30,336 bases of DNA, taken from a virus. Every line of letters starts with the position of its first letter. Position 1 is the stretch's first letter. Of this stretch, positions 1 to 8,506 are shown piece by piece. Made by a program: the position numbers and the translations under genes. The stretch is from the IMG/VR virus record IMGVR_UViG_3300042905_004368, positions 1 to 30,336 of that record; one strand, 5' to 3'. The notes beneath the pieces were generated by a model. That model was not told the origin of the DNA and made no database searches. It saw only the letters and a list, made by a program, of their open reading frames with translations.

Positions 1-1142
1 TCTTCTTCTTTATTCTTATAGACAGCAACAGCTTCTAAGGCAGTATCAAGTTCTGACTTTGCCTTCTTCATTTCTTCCTCTTTCTTCATCATTTCTTCTT
101 CAGTCATTTTTTTAGCGGCTTCTGTTGAAGCTACTAATTCATTATAAGCTGTTTGAGCACTAACCATTTCATTATCCTTGGTTTGAATTGTATTTTCTAG
201 AGCTACGATCTTATCTTTTAGCTCACTGATTTGAGCATATGTTTCTTTTGTGGCTTCTGCGCAGTCTGTCATAGCTTGTACCTTTTCTTTGAGGTCTTCA
301 ACTTCTTTATCTAGATTCATATTATTAATCTCCGTTGAATTTGTGCTTATTTCTGATACACCCAATAAGTCATTTTCTGTTTTTTTAATTTTATCAAAAT
401 CCATAAAATTATTTTTGCTAAATATTATACTATCTGGATTTGCTGGCTTGTCAACATATCCCTTGCCAGAAAAAGTAATATTTCTTAAAACTCTACCTAT
501 TTTATGATTTTCGTATTGTCCATTTCCGCCATATGCTCTAAGATGTTTAGTTAAAAAAGATGTATTATTAGAACGGGCTAATATTTGAAATTTGCCAGTT
601 GTTTCATCAATTAAACCATAGTCAAATCCCTTAAACATACATTCCATACTCACATACTTAGTTCCTTGCTCAATTTCTGATATTAATTTAGCAGTTCTGT
701 CTTTGAGTTCTGGGTTAGTATAGGCTTTGTAGATAACCGACCCTGTGACTATATGAAATTTTTCTGGTAAATTTTCAATACTAATATTAGGATCAATAAT
801 TGAATTATCTTCAGAAATAGCCCAGCTAGAGATAATATGGCCTATTATTGTGTTTTCATCGTGCTCTAAGTTAGTTGGTTTGTCTTCTGGAGTATCTTTA
901 GCAATCCAGACTTCCATTGGATCAAAAATATCATCATTTTTATTCCAAGAAGATGTTACTAAAATAGATTGCACATAATATAGATCGCTATCATTATATG
1001 CTGCTAACGCTTTAATATTTTTAGTAATTTTCTTTTGTGATTCTTCTGCAACAGGCTCAGCAATAGAGGCGAAACATACGGAGGATTGAGCTGAAATTTT
1101 TTCAGAAACATTGTCTAAAATTTCTTGGTCATAAATTATCAT
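1..1142 (-). CDS. Head maturation protease / scaffold-like protein (partial, runs off left edge)
   Basis: The reading frame is open from the ATG at 1142 to the window edge (about 380 codons). The N-terminal ~240 residues contain EVWIAKDTPED, an LEHDENTIIGHI stretch, VSMECMF and GYVDKPANPDS. A 'VD(K/N)PANP' ending is typical of phage head-maturation protease domains. After this comes a long charged, coiled-coil-like region rich in E and K, which resembles a scaffold domain. Together with its place directly downstream of the portal, this suggests a protease-scaffold fusion that shapes and then processes the prohead. The ATG overlaps the portal stop by one base (TAATG) and is preceded by GGAGAA. 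I could not identify the catalytic residues with certainty, and the C-terminus is missing. A plain scaffold or minor head protein is the alternative. Confidence 0.6.
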   Translation of the reverse strand, partial: MIIYDQEILDNVSEKISAQSSVCFASIAEPVAEESQKKITKNIKALAAYNDSDLYYVQSILVTSSWNKNDDIFDPMEVWIAKDTPEDKPTNLEHDENTIIGHIISSWAISEDNSIIDPNISIENLPEKFHIVTGSVIYKAYTNPELKDRTAKLISEIEQGTKYVSMECMFKGFDYGLIDETTGKFQILARSNNTSFLTKHLRAYGGNGQYENHKIGRVLRNITFSGKGYVDKPANPDSIIFSKNNFMDFDKIKKTENDLLGVSEISTNSTEINNMNLDKEVEDLKEKVQAMTDCAEATKETYAQISELKDKIVALENTIQTKDNEMVSAQTAYNELVASTEAAKKMTEEEMMKKEEEMKKAKSELDTALEAVAVYKNKEE

Positions 1143-3352
1143 TATTGTTCTCCATATGGTAGGTTTTCATACACCATAGAATAGAAATAAGATTTAACCT
1201 GTTTAAGTTCTTGTACAGTAAGGTCTCTGGCAAAACTAGATTTTATACTATTTAAGAAAGTCATATAATAATTATAGATGTTATTAATTTCTTTGCTATT
1301 TGTAAAACTCATACAATCCATAATATAATTATAATCAATTTTTTTATTTGGTTGAGCAGATAATAGGACTTTTGTTCTTATTTCTTCTGCTTCATCATAT
1401 GATGAGTTGGATAAACTTCTCATATTTTTTTTATTATAAAAATCTAATAATATTGGGTTAAGCATTTCAGATATAGCGTCTTGCGTGGCATCTGCCCATA
1501 ATTGAAGCTTGGCTCCTGTTTGTGGCGCAAATTGCCTCTGTTTTCTCTGCTTTGAGTCTTTTGAATTTTTGGGTCTACCTTGCTGGGGTTCTCCTTTTAA
1601 AGATTCTGGCGAATCTTTAACATTAGTTGACTGTCCCATAGGCAAAGAAGCTACCTTCATTTCTATTGCTGTTTTTTCTCCAGCTTTTTTCTTTGCTAAT
1701 TCAAGGCCGACTTGACTTGGTGTTGCTAATCCAATTTGTAAGGCAACCTTTTTCATACTCTCTTCAAACATAGGATCGTGCCATGGGCCAGCCTTTTGAA
1801 CCATTCTATCTGAGTCTCTTTCTCTAGTCTCTCTATTGAGTCTAACTTTCTCCATTTCAGGATCAAAACCAAATCTGGTTTGTAGTAATTCATCGCTAAT
1901 AACATTACGATCTGCTAACTGAATCAATAATGCTTTTTCAGCATCTTCATTGCTAAGATCCATTCTATCGAACTCTAATTTTGCTGAATACTTAAAACCC
2001 ATACCCTTTTGTACTAATTCAAATTCTTTTTCCCAAAATGCAATCAATATATCTCGACCATATTGGAGTCTTTGTGTTAGTGTTTTTAAGCTTATAAAAT
2101 TATTAGTTGTTCCAGCGGCTCCGAATGTGCCCGTTAAGGTTGGAGGAATACCTAATCCAGCATATACGCTATTCATATGTGGAATATATTTACTTTCACC
2201 TAAAAACTGGTGAACATTAGTTTGAGATTCTAATAATTCTATATCTGGACCCCACACAAGGTCTAGGGTTCCGCCACCAACATTATTTTGTAAAATACTA
2301 CTAAGTTTACTAGCAGCAGCTTTTGTTGGAGCAATTTTATGCTCAAGATTACCTAATTTAAAAATTCTAATATTACTAATAGCACCATCAAGAGCAGCCA
2401 TATCTGCTAATTTAAGTTTTTCTATAACTGTAATATCATCCATGATACTATAGATCATAGGATATGCCCAAGATTGCCAATCATCTTTTTTGTAATGGAA
2501 TACAAGAGTTTTTTGAGGATCAAGAGGATATGGTTTTTTAGTTTTTGCTGCTTCTATAATTTGAGTTGGTAAACCTGAGATAATAAGTTTTTCATTATCT
2601 GTTTTGGGAGAGCTTATAATTTTTCTTAATCCTGCCGGAATACTAAGTTCATATCTTTTTTGACCAACAAATGATGATAATGGACCAGCAGACACATTAA
2701 CATAAACAGGATCTATAAAAGTATATCTCCAAGGTATTTCTCTTTTATCAACTGAAATATTGTTATCGTCTTGCTCTGTTGTATCTGCTGTAGCATTTGC
2801 TCTAAAAAATTCGTCAACAGTTTTTAGACTAATTTTAGCTGTCTGTCGATTTATAACAACATTAGCTACTCGATATATATTATTAAGAAATCTTTCACTA
2901 CGTTCTTTGCCATTAACTTTCTTAAACCATTTTCTATAAAATCTTTCTGTTCTTTTATTTTTATGAACAGGTCTGATTCCTTGAACAGCAAAATCTGCCA
3001 TAAGATCTATTACATTTTTTACTAAACCAACTCTTTGATAAACATCGTCTGCTCGTCGAATAATTAGTTTAATTTCTGTTGGAACTGCTTCGTCTGGACG
3101 AAAATAGTCGTATCCTCTGCGAGTTAATCCTGGCTTACCATGAATATTACCTGGTAAAAGACTTGAATAATCATTGCTACGATTTCTAAATCCAGCATTA
3201 GCGTGAAATAGGCCATATTCTTCTAAACATCCAGAAGATAATTTAAGAGCTTCTTGCTTGCTTTGAAGGTCTTCTCCCCATGTTACATATGCCTCAGAAT
3301 CGGACATAATCACATTTTCAATAGCATCGCTTTTTGGATATTTTTTGCTCAT
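1142..3352 (-). CDS. Portal protein (phage head-tail connector)
   Basis: This 736-residue protein lies between the terminase large subunit and the protease/scaffold gene, the standard place for the portal, which forms the dodecameric DNA-entry ring. The N-terminal half has a helical DDVYQRVGLVKNVIDLMADF segment and the middle has DDITVIEKLKLADMAALDGA. Next come GLGIPPTLTG and a helix with TNNFISLKTLTQRLQYGRD, the kind of sequence seen in portal stems. The C-terminal ~200 residues are charged and low in complexity (GRPKNSKDSKQRKQRQ), making the protein longer than common portals of roughly 450-600 residues. The ATG at 3352 has an AGGA Shine-Dalgarno five bases upstream. The assignment rests on context and overall pattern, not on a diagnostic motif. 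Confidence 0.75.
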   Translation of the reverse strand: MSKKYPKSDAIENVIMSDSEAYVTWGEDLQSKQEALKLSSGCLEEYGLFHANAGFRNRSNDYSSLLPGNIHGKPGLTRRGYDYFRPDEAVPTEIKLIIRRADDVYQRVGLVKNVIDLMADFAVQGIRPVHKNKRTERFYRKWFKKVNGKERSERFLNNIYRVANVVINRQTAKISLKTVDEFFRANATADTTEQDDNNISVDKREIPWRYTFIDPVYVNVSAGPLSSFVGQKRYELSIPAGLRKIISSPKTDNEKLIISGLPTQIIEAAKTKKPYPLDPQKTLVFHYKKDDWQSWAYPMIYSIMDDITVIEKLKLADMAALDGAISNIRIFKLGNLEHKIAPTKAAASKLSSILQNNVGGGTLDLVWGPDIELLESQTNVHQFLGESKYIPHMNSVYAGLGIPPTLTGTFGAAGTTNNFISLKTLTQRLQYGRDILIAFWEKEFELVQKGMGFKYSAKLEFDRMDLSNEDAEKALLIQLADRNVISDELLQTRFGFDPEMEKVRLNRETRERDSDRMVQKAGPWHDPMFEESMKKVALQIGLATPSQVGLELAKKKAGEKTAIEMKVASLPMGQSTNVKDSPESLKGEPQQGRPKNSKDSKQRKQRQFAPQTGAKLQLWADATQDAISEMLNPILLDFYNKKNMRSLSNSSYDEAEEIRTKVLLSAQPNKKIDYNYIMDCMSFTNSKEINNIYNYYMTFLNSIKSSFARDLTVQELKQVKSYFYSMVYENLPYGEQ

Positions 3353-3377
3353 AAATTCCTATTATTATTATAATTAG

Positions 3378-3391
3378 ATTACAATTGTAAT
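3378..3391. promoter_or_regulatory. Perfect 14-bp palindrome between terminase and portal genes
   Basis: ATTACAATTGTAAT is a perfect inverted repeat in the 46-base gap between the end of the terminase gene and the start of the portal gene. It could be an operator or a small hairpin regulating the portal transcript. Function is not shown by the sequence, and AT-rich palindromes can arise by chance. Confidence 0.35.
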
Positions 3392-3398
3392 ATACACA

Positions 3399-5405
3399 CT
3401 ACTTGTATATTCCCATATAAATATCTTCATTCGCATTATCTGTAAACCAGCTAGGCCCTTTATACATTTGACCATTATTTTTTACTGATTGTTTAGCATC
3501 TATTCCTATAATATCATAACTTACAGGTTGTAAAGTTCTATTGATTTGTCTTGCTAACATATTAGCTATAATTAAAGCACTATATCTATCTTTCCTCAAT
3601 TTACCTTTTTTACCATTTGATGTTTTGATATCAGGAGTATCCCATCTGTCTCTTGCTCCTGAAGATTGACTAGTTTGGGTCATAACTATTGTAGTTAATT
3701 CATTTTTTAGTTCTTCTATTTCAAGAATACATTCGCTTAGAGTATCATATATTGGGTTTAAATCGGCAGTTTCAATATTTCTATTTTCTTGATCCAAAGC
3801 CAACACTAAACTAATTTCATCAAATCGTGGAAATAATAAAATTTTATCTTCAAAATCTTTGCGTAAACCATGATTAGCTTGTGCTGTCCATTCTGCTTTG
3901 GCAAACTGTATTAGTTCTAAGAGGTGTAATCCTGGTTGATCATCAGTATCTTTAGTTTTGTTTTCTATTACTGGCCATATTAAATGCTCGCCATCTTCAA
4001 GTTTAGCAGGATCATGAAGGGCTTCTTCTATAGCAATACCACCACCCTGAGCATCCATCCCAATTCGTTCACATGGAAATACCTTCATTAAATTTCTTAT
4101 TTTTCTTGCACAAAAGGCATAGAAGTCATGGTCTGATATTAATCCTGCCTTCTTTCTTTCTTTAAAATTATTTCTATTTGTTGTCCAAGAATAGACTATT
4201 CTATTATGAGTTGGATGTAATTCTATAATAATTATACTAAAATTATCTTTTTCACTAGCTGGGTCAACTCCATAAACATACTTTAGTTTAGGATCTCCAG
4301 TGGTTCTAGGCTCAAAAATAATAGATTCATTATTGATAATTATTGGTGAATTTTCTTTTGTAACACAACTTTCTATCAAACTACGCTTGAAAAATCCATC
4401 ACTATCCTCTGTGAAACATGCTGCGTATTCCATATTATAAATACCATTATGTATCGTGGCTTTTGCTCTTGCGACTTGCTTATCGTCCATAAAGCCTTTT
4501 GGTATCAATTCATAAGGCATGCGAATAATGCTATAATCTTTCCAATTAAAATTATCTGGTATTTCTCCTTTAAAAATTTCTTCTAATTTATGTTTTTCCC
4601 CTTTGCTTTCTATTATAGATTTATATCTTCTCCAATAACTTGCAAAATGTTTAAACCCATAATCAGCTGTGCCAGCAATTAACGCTTGATTACCCATGCT
4701 AAAACTTAGTGTTTCTAGATCATCGTTCCATAAACCAGCTTCTTTCATAGCTTGTTTTTTAGCTTCTTTTTTAACGTTTTGTATTGGGGTTGCGCTTACA
4801 GCAGCAAAGCCTGATACCACGGTTTCGTATATATCAGAACTAATACTAGCAAATTCGTCTGCTATAATAATATGAGCACGCAAACCTCTAATCTTTTCTC
4901 CTGTTCCTAGTGGAATAGCAATTGCCCAACTAGAACCCAATCTCATCGTGCATCTATCAACATCTCGTCTTGGACCGTCATCATTACCATTAAATATACT
5001 ACGAATAATAGGACTATTTCTCCATAAAGTTTCCATATATTCGAAAATTACTTTACTCTGTCGAAAAGCGGCACCAACAATCACAACCTTAGTTCCGGGT
5101 ATAAATATGCAACGCAAAAATGCATATAGTGCTAATAAAAAACTTTTACCAAAACCACGACTAGCAATAAACATTGGAAATGATCTAACCCAAAATTCTT
5201 GTAATATTGCTATTTGTATAGGATGTAATTCAACATCAAATAATAATTTACAAGTCGCCCCAAAATAATCTGGATCTCTTAATAACTTAATTAGATGCAT
5301 ATCTGGATGTTCTATGTCTCGTTTTTTACGACGAATCATAGGATTGTTGTTAATTAAAAGATGATCTAGATCACCTAGACCAAGCCACGCATCATCGTAT
5401 ATCAT
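3399..5405 (-). CDS. terL: Terminase large subunit (DNA-packaging ATPase/nuclease)
   Basis: This 668-residue motor protein cuts concatemeric phage DNA and pumps it through the portal. Visible motifs are a Walker A-like loop ASRGFGKS at about residues 81-88 and a Walker B HIIIADEFAS at about 178-187 with D183/E184. The C-terminal RNase H-like nuclease domain opens with VYGVDPASEKDN (D381) and continues with IGMDAQGGG (D451). Order and length fit the family (usually 450-700 residues). The start ATG overlaps the stop of the upstream ERCC4 gene by one base (TAATG), so it is probably translated by coupling. The portal gene follows 46 bases downstream. The call is secure; no internal disruption is seen. 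Confidence 0.95.
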   Translation of the reverse strand: MIYDDAWLGLGDLDHLLINNNPMIRRKKRDIEHPDMHLIKLLRDPDYFGATCKLLFDVELHPIQIAILQEFWVRSFPMFIASRGFGKSFLLALYAFLRCIFIPGTKVVIVGAAFRQSKVIFEYMETLWRNSPIIRSIFNGNDDGPRRDVDRCTMRLGSSWAIAIPLGTGEKIRGLRAHIIIADEFASISSDIYETVVSGFAAVSATPIQNVKKEAKKQAMKEAGLWNDDLETLSFSMGNQALIAGTADYGFKHFASYWRRYKSIIESKGEKHKLEEIFKGEIPDNFNWKDYSIIRMPYELIPKGFMDDKQVARAKATIHNGIYNMEYAACFTEDSDGFFKRSLIESCVTKENSPIIINNESIIFEPRTTGDPKLKYVYGVDPASEKDNFSIIIIELHPTHNRIVYSWTTNRNNFKERKKAGLISDHDFYAFCARKIRNLMKVFPCERIGMDAQGGGIAIEEALHDPAKLEDGEHLIWPVIENKTKDTDDQPGLHLLELIQFAKAEWTAQANHGLRKDFEDKILLFPRFDEISLVLALDQENRNIETADLNPIYDTLSECILEIEELKNELTTIVMTQTSQSSGARDRWDTPDIKTSNGKKGKLRKDRYSALIIANMLARQINRTLQPVSYDIIGIDAKQSVKNNGQMYKGPSWFTDNANEDIYMGIYK

Positions 5406-5875
5406 TATTCTTCTACTTTAGTAATATGATTTTTATATATTTTTTTCATTAGTCCAAGAGCCATAGTTTCAGCATTACTAGATGATCCACAAAAAACCAC
5501 CCTAATATTATGTTCTATTTGTAATTCATAAAGATGTTTCATTATATATGCTGGACTAATTCTTATTTTCCCCCATAGTTTTTTTGGAATATCGCTACCA
5601 ATAGGATAGCTTAAAACACTATTCATATCAAATTCTAATAGTAAAAAAGAGTATGGAATTTTACTTAATCTATCTATAACATCTACAAATCTACTTTCAG
5701 TAATATTATTAGCAATTTCCGCCACATTTCTCTTTCTTTCAATTGCTACTAAATTCTCTAATCCTTGTATGCTATAGTCTCCGGTATCTAATTTGGCATG
5801 AGCTTTGTTGTCATGGTCATCAAAACTCCATGGCTTTTGCTCTCTAGTATCTATTATAATTGTAAAATCGCTCAT
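5405..5875 (-). CDS. ERCC4-fold nuclease domain protein
   Basis: This 156-residue protein has the core of the XPF/ERCC4 nuclease fold: IIIDTREQKPW at residues 6-16, LDTGDYSI at about 29-36 and VAIERKRNVAEI at about 43-54. The GDY...ERK pattern is the metal-binding active site of this family, which cuts branched or structured DNA. A single catalytic domain without a helicase or HhH domain is common in phages. It lies in the packaging operon, overlapping the terminase start by one base and the HNH stop through ATGA. Resolving DNA branches before packaging is a reasonable inference, not something the sequence proves. Confidence 0.85.
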   Translation of the reverse strand: MSDFTIIIDTREQKPWSFDDHDNKAHAKLDTGDYSIQGLENLVAIERKRNVAEIANNITESRFVDVIDRLSKIPYSFLLLEFDMNSVLSYPIGSDIPKKLWGKIRISPAYIMKHLYELQIEHNIRVVFCGSSSNAETMALGLMKKIYKNHITKVEE

Positions 5876-6135
5876 TTTTTACTCGCTAATAATTTAAGAA
5901 ATATACCAGCATAGTTATCTTCTTGACCCCTGATCATAGAGTGATGATTTTTGCAGAGAGTGATTCCATTATCTGGGTGGTATCTTAAGCCTGGATAATC
6001 TGCCCATGTTCTAATGTGGTGGGCTTGTAATTTTGTTTTAACTTTACAATTTGGCCATTGACATTGAAAACTATCTCTTTTGTATATTGTTAATCTCCAT
6101 TGTTTATAGAGTGGGTCTGAATAGTCTCGTTTCAT
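5872..6135 (-). CDS. Small HNH endonuclease (packaging-associated)
   Basis: The protein has 87 residues and a complete HNH motif. A zinc knuckle is formed by C25-x4-C30 with C61/H64/H65, the first histidine pair is AHHI at 38-41, there is a central N56, and the ending is LCKNHH. Small HNH proteins encoded beside terminase genes are known to assist terminase cutting in several phages, which fits its place two genes upstream of terL. Start and stop are both in four-base ATGA overlaps with the neighbouring genes. The alternative is a homing-type HNH, but there is no sign that it interrupts another gene. Confidence 0.88.
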   Translation of the reverse strand: MKRDYSDPLYKQWRLTIYKRDSFQCQWPNCKVKTKLQAHHIRTWADYPGLRYHPDNGITLCKNHHSMIRGQEDNYAGIFLKLLASKK

Positions 6136-6953
6136 GGGTTTTTTAATATTGATTCTGGAGTAAGAAATGGCATATCTATTTTTCCATCTTGATATTCGTG
6201 ATATTGAGAAAGATTTTCTCGTGCTTTGTCTGTGGCAATTTTAAGAATTTCCATTTCTCGTCCTTCTTTTTCTCTGGACGCTTCATCTTCTAGCATGCGA
6301 ATTAAACCAACCCAACTGCTCTTGCCATCTTCTATTCTTTTGATTCTTTGTTCTCGTGTGGCTTTTAAATCTTTGCTTATTTTTTGTTGTTCTCCTAATA
6401 ATTTAGTATATTCGTTTGTATAATTAGTTATACTATTACGAGCAAAACTTAGTTGTGTTTCGAGGTTGGCCAGTTTAGGAATATCTCGTTCAATTTCTGG
6501 TTTTTCATATTCATTATCTACTAATTTTTGTAATTTTTCAGTTTCGCTAATGTGTCGTTTGCGTTCTTTCATACTCCTATTAATAAGAATATCAATAGTG
6601 ATAAATTGTTTGATCTGAAGTTCTTCAGCAGGAAGAACATCTTCTCTAAATTGTTTGATTAAATTAATCCACACATCTTCAAAATATTCTAATTCTCCGC
6701 TTTCTTCATCAAATTGTTTTTTGATTTCATACCAGAATGTTTTTCCATATAATTTTTGTTTTAGTAAATCGTCTTCGACTGCTAGATTTGATGGAATTAG
6801 ATTTTTGGTTTCACTAATATATCTTTTTATGGGCGCTGTGTTACGATTTAATTGAGCAGAAATCTGGTCTATTGTGAGAGTGTGTAGATTATCTCTGATG
6901 AATTTTTCTTCTTCAAGACTGAGTTGACCACGCTTTTTAGGAATTAATGTCAT
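6132..6953 (-). CDS. HTH plus coiled-coil protein, candidate terminase small subunit
   Basis: The N-terminal ~45 residues (LSLEEEKFIRDNLHTLTIDQ, then AQLNR and IKRYI) look like a helix-turn-helix for DNA binding. Much of the rest, especially residues 90-230, is charged and heptad-like, so probably coiled coil. A DNA-binding N-terminus with a long helical body upstream of terL suggests a terminase small subunit, which recognises the packaging site. At 273 residues it is longer than most small subunits. Its first 17 bases overlap the end of the sigma-like gene and its stop overlaps the HNH start. The HTH also resembles that of the separate 7819-8037 protein. No diagnostic motif was found, so the role is inferred from context. 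Confidence 0.5.
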   Translation of the reverse strand: MTLIPKKRGQLSLEEEKFIRDNLHTLTIDQISAQLNRNTAPIKRYISETKNLIPSNLAVEDDLLKQKLYGKTFWYEIKKQFDEESGELEYFEDVWINLIKQFREDVLPAEELQIKQFITIDILINRSMKERKRHISETEKLQKLVDNEYEKPEIERDIPKLANLETQLSFARNSITNYTNEYTKLLGEQQKISKDLKATREQRIKRIEDGKSSWVGLIRMLEDEASREKEGREMEILKIATDKARENLSQYHEYQDGKIDMPFLTPESILKNP

Positions 6954-7596
6954 TGTCTTTTAATATTTTATGAATTTCGTTGATTAGTTTTTTCAATTCG
7001 GTTTTGGGAACTTTGCTACCACCAGTGACTTGCAAGAATATGGGGCGGTTTTTTATACTAATATTTTTATCAATTAAATTAATTATTTGTTTATTATTTA
7101 TATTTTCTATTAAATTATCCGAACAAATTTCTTTACTATTTTCATTAATATTATCTAGCATTAGTGGCTTCATAATATTTTTTTTGTTATCATTACGATT
7201 GAACCATGATGAATAAAGATTACAATCGTTTTTGTTAGTAAACTCAGAGCACATGCTAGGACATTTATCGTCTTTTGGTTTATAAAATGGACAATTTAAG
7301 CAGGGCTTGTCTGGTCTTTGATAGTTGTCTCTCTTAAAATTAAACAAACGATTTCTAACGTGGGTCCATAAGAAATTTTCTAGTGGGCGTTTATTGTCAT
7401 AATTTTTTAATCCTTCCATAGCAAAGATGGCTGCTTGTTGCACCATATCTTCGTGGCTATGATATCCAAATTTAAATTTATATCCTAATCGTTTACTTAT
7501 CTTTTTCCATACTTCAACAAATTCTTGTTCTGTTATTTTAGGATGAAATTCATTTTTGGTCTGATTCTTCTGGGATTTGGAGGGTTTCTTTTTCAT
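6937..7596 (-). CDS. Sigma-70 region 2-like protein, candidate late sigma factor
   Basis: Residues 49-92 (HEDMVQQAAIFAMEGLKNYD, then RPLENFLWTHVRNRLFNFKR) match the pattern of sigma-70 region 2: D-x-Q, a hydrophobic helix, YD, then W-x-x-V-R-N. Region 2 binds core polymerase and melts the -10. Following it is a cysteine cluster (C99, C102, C112, C116, C125) that probably binds zinc. No clear region 4 is visible. Short sigma-like proteins lacking region 4, such as T4 gp55, direct phage late transcription, and the location at the head of the packaging operon suits that role. It overlaps the upstream 61-aa ORF by 47 bases. A zinc-binding regulator that merely resembles sigma is the alternative. 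Confidence 0.7.
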   Translation of the reverse strand: MKKKPSKSQKNQTKNEFHPKITEQEFVEVWKKISKRLGYKFKFGYHSHEDMVQQAAIFAMEGLKNYDNKRPLENFLWTHVRNRLFNFKRDNYQRPDKPCLNCPFYKPKDDKCPSMCSEFTNKNDCNLYSSWFNRNDNKKNIMKPLMLDNINENSKEICSDNLIENINNKQIINLIDKNISIKNRPIFLQVTGGSKVPKTELKKLINEIHKILKDNDINS

Positions 7597-7735
7597 TTGT
7601 TTGATTGGTTGAGTTTAAAATAGCTTCTAATGGTTGATCATTAGTATTTTTTAGTTCGTCTTCTGTAATGATATTTTCACTAGCAACTGTTTTTAGTGTT
7701 GACGATATTAAATGAGCATATTTGGGATTATTCAT
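7550..7735 (-). CDS. Hypothetical 61-aa protein, first gene of the minus-strand operon
   Basis: A polar 61-residue protein with an acidic, Asn/Thr/Glu-rich C-terminal half and no recognised domain. The ATG at 7735 has AAGGT seven bases upstream and lies 37 bases downstream of a good promoter -10. Its 3' end overlaps the sigma-like gene by 47 bases in another frame, so it may feed ribosomes into that gene. Confidence 0.6.
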   Translation of the reverse strand: MNNPKYAHLISSTLKTVASENIITEDELKNTNDQPLEAILNSTNQTNEKETLQIPEESDQK

Positions 7736-7772
7736 AAATTTACCTTGACCAGAATTTTACTCTATTTATTCT

Positions 7773-7801
7773 ATTATAGATGTTTGATACACACAAAGCA
7801 A
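7773..7801 (-). promoter_or_regulatory. Sigma-70-type promoter of the packaging operon, no CCGATA box
   Basis: On the minus strand TTGCTT (7801-7796), a 17-base spacer and TATAAT (7778-7773) lead into the 61-aa ORF. Unlike many plus-strand promoters it has no CCGATA-like box, so the late operon is probably under separate control. An AATAAATA-like stretch just downstream recalls the T4-type late promoter TATAAATA; that resemblance is suggestive only. Confidence 0.6.
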
Positions 7802-7818
7802 ATTAATCAGGAGATAAA

Positions 7819-8037
7819 ATGTCAAAAACATATAAAAAGTGGACAAAAGAAGAAATGGATTTTATTAGCAACAATAGCAAAACTATGAAAGATGAGGAAA
7901 TTGCATCTTATTTAAGTAAGATAGATAGTAGTAGACAGATTAGTGTGGGAATGATTCGACGTCAACGACGAAAACTATTAATTTCAAAACCAAGAGGACG
8001 AAGACCAGCAATCACAATCAACTGTGCAAGCTACTGA
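7819..8037 (+). CDS. Small HTH/Myb-like DNA-binding protein
   Basis: A 72-residue basic protein beginning KKWTKEEMDFISNN..., followed by a second helix EEIASYLS and a basic recognition-like helix SVGMIRRQRRKL. This resembles the N-terminus of the 6132-6953 protein (EEEKFIRDN...IDQISAQL...IKRYI), so the two may be related. Basic C-terminus KPRGRRP. AGGAGAT seven bases before the ATG is a strong ribosome site and an intrinsic terminator follows 27 bases after the stop. Its position opposite the late operon across a short divergent region makes it a candidate transcription regulator. The target is unknown. Confidence 0.7.
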   Translation: MSKTYKKWTKEEMDFISNNSKTMKDEEIASYLSKIDSSRQISVGMIRRQRRKLLISKPRGRRPAITINCASY

Positions 8038-8064
8038 TTGAAAAAGATGGTTGATTCAAAAGAA

Positions 8065-8093
8065 ACAGAGGCTTTGTGCTTCTGTTTTTTTTT
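8065..8093 (+). terminator. Intrinsic terminator after the HTH gene
   Basis: ACAGAGGC pairs with GCTTCTGT (eight pairs, one G-U) around a TTTGT loop, followed at once by a run of nine T. It ends the monocistronic HTH transcript. Confidence 0.85.
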
Positions 8094-8160
8094 ATATATT
8101 GATGGGGAATTTGGCTATTAAACTGGCTAATTATATATGAAGTGCTTACTATGTTTATAC

Positions 8161-8178
8161 CACCGCCGCCGCCGCCGC
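8161..8178. repeat. (CCG) trinucleotide repeat
   Basis: CCACC then five consecutive CCG-type triplets immediately before the first C6/G6 palindrome. It is a simple-sequence tract in otherwise AT-rich DNA; no ORF using it is credible. Confidence 0.8.
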
Positions 8179-8184
8179 AAAAAA

Positions 8185-8281
8185 CCCCCCAAGCGGGGGG
8201 AAACGAATAAACCCCCCTATGGTGGGGGATAGCATCATACCCCCCTCGAGGGGGGATAGCAGCATACCCCCCAATTGAGGG
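8185..8281. repeat. Array of four C6-N4-6-G6 palindromes, period 27-28 bases
   Basis: Palindromes start at 8185 (tip AAGC), 8212 (tip TATGGT), 8240 (tip TCGA) and 8267 (tip AATTGA, shortened right arm). The stems are C-runs facing G-runs while the tips differ. The connecting sequence GATAGCAKCATA is shared by the second, third and partly the fourth unit. The units can form very stable hairpins and the G-runs could form quadruplexes. The region 8094-8434 holds no gene; it contains this array, two direct repeats and an 11-base tandem repeat. Confidence 0.85.
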
Positions 8282-8292
8282 ATGCCAGCATA

Positions 8293-8345
8293 AGCAAACC
8301 GTGTGCCATTTGAAATAGAATCCGCGGAGCAAACCGTGTGCCATT
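8293..8345. repeat. Direct repeat AGCAAACCGTGTGCCATT, two copies
   Basis: Identical 18-base copies at 8293-8310 and 8328-8345. Related AGCAAACSSTGTGCC sequences occur at 10477 and 11500, each also followed by GTTTGGCATG about 30-40 bases later and then by a promoter with a TTGC-type -35. This suggests a promoter-upstream regulatory site. Confidence 0.7.
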
Positions 8346-8395
8346 CGACAAAAATTCCGCCCAAAAAAGTTTGGCATGATATTTGCTATTAGCCC

Positions 8396-8434
8396 CCTAA
8401 CAAAATCCTAACACAATCCTAACACAATCCTAAC
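8396..8434. repeat. 11-base tandem repeat, CCTAACACAAT type, four units
   Basis: CCTAAC recurs at 8396, 8407, 8418 and 8429, exactly 11 bases apart, with ACAAT or AAAAT between. The array ends one base before the -35 of the next promoter. About one helical turn of spacing fits cooperative protein binding upstream of the promoter. Confidence 0.75.
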
Positions 8435-8469
8435 TTGCAACCTAAAGTTTAGCCTGTATAATGCCGATA
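8435..8469 (+). promoter_or_regulatory. Promoter with CCGATA box one base after the -10
   Basis: TTGCAA (8435-8440), a 16-base spacer, TATAAT (8457-8462), then one base and CCGATA (8464-8469). The same -10/N/CCGATA spacing occurs at 10560, 10866 and 16607. The box would lie at the start of transcription, where a bound protein would block initiation. Confidence 0.75.
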
Positions 8470-8506
8470 GAGTTAGCAGGAACGATTGACCCTTGGAGAT
8501 TACAAA

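Noticed and set aside
3353-3398. T4-type late promoter upstream of the portal
   Set aside because: Only a short GTGTATATT resemblance shared with 19225; too weak to call.
8018-8377. Minus-strand frames rich in GGY, PRGG and PPLGG
   Set aside because: They are translations of the C/G palindrome array and its flanks, not genes.
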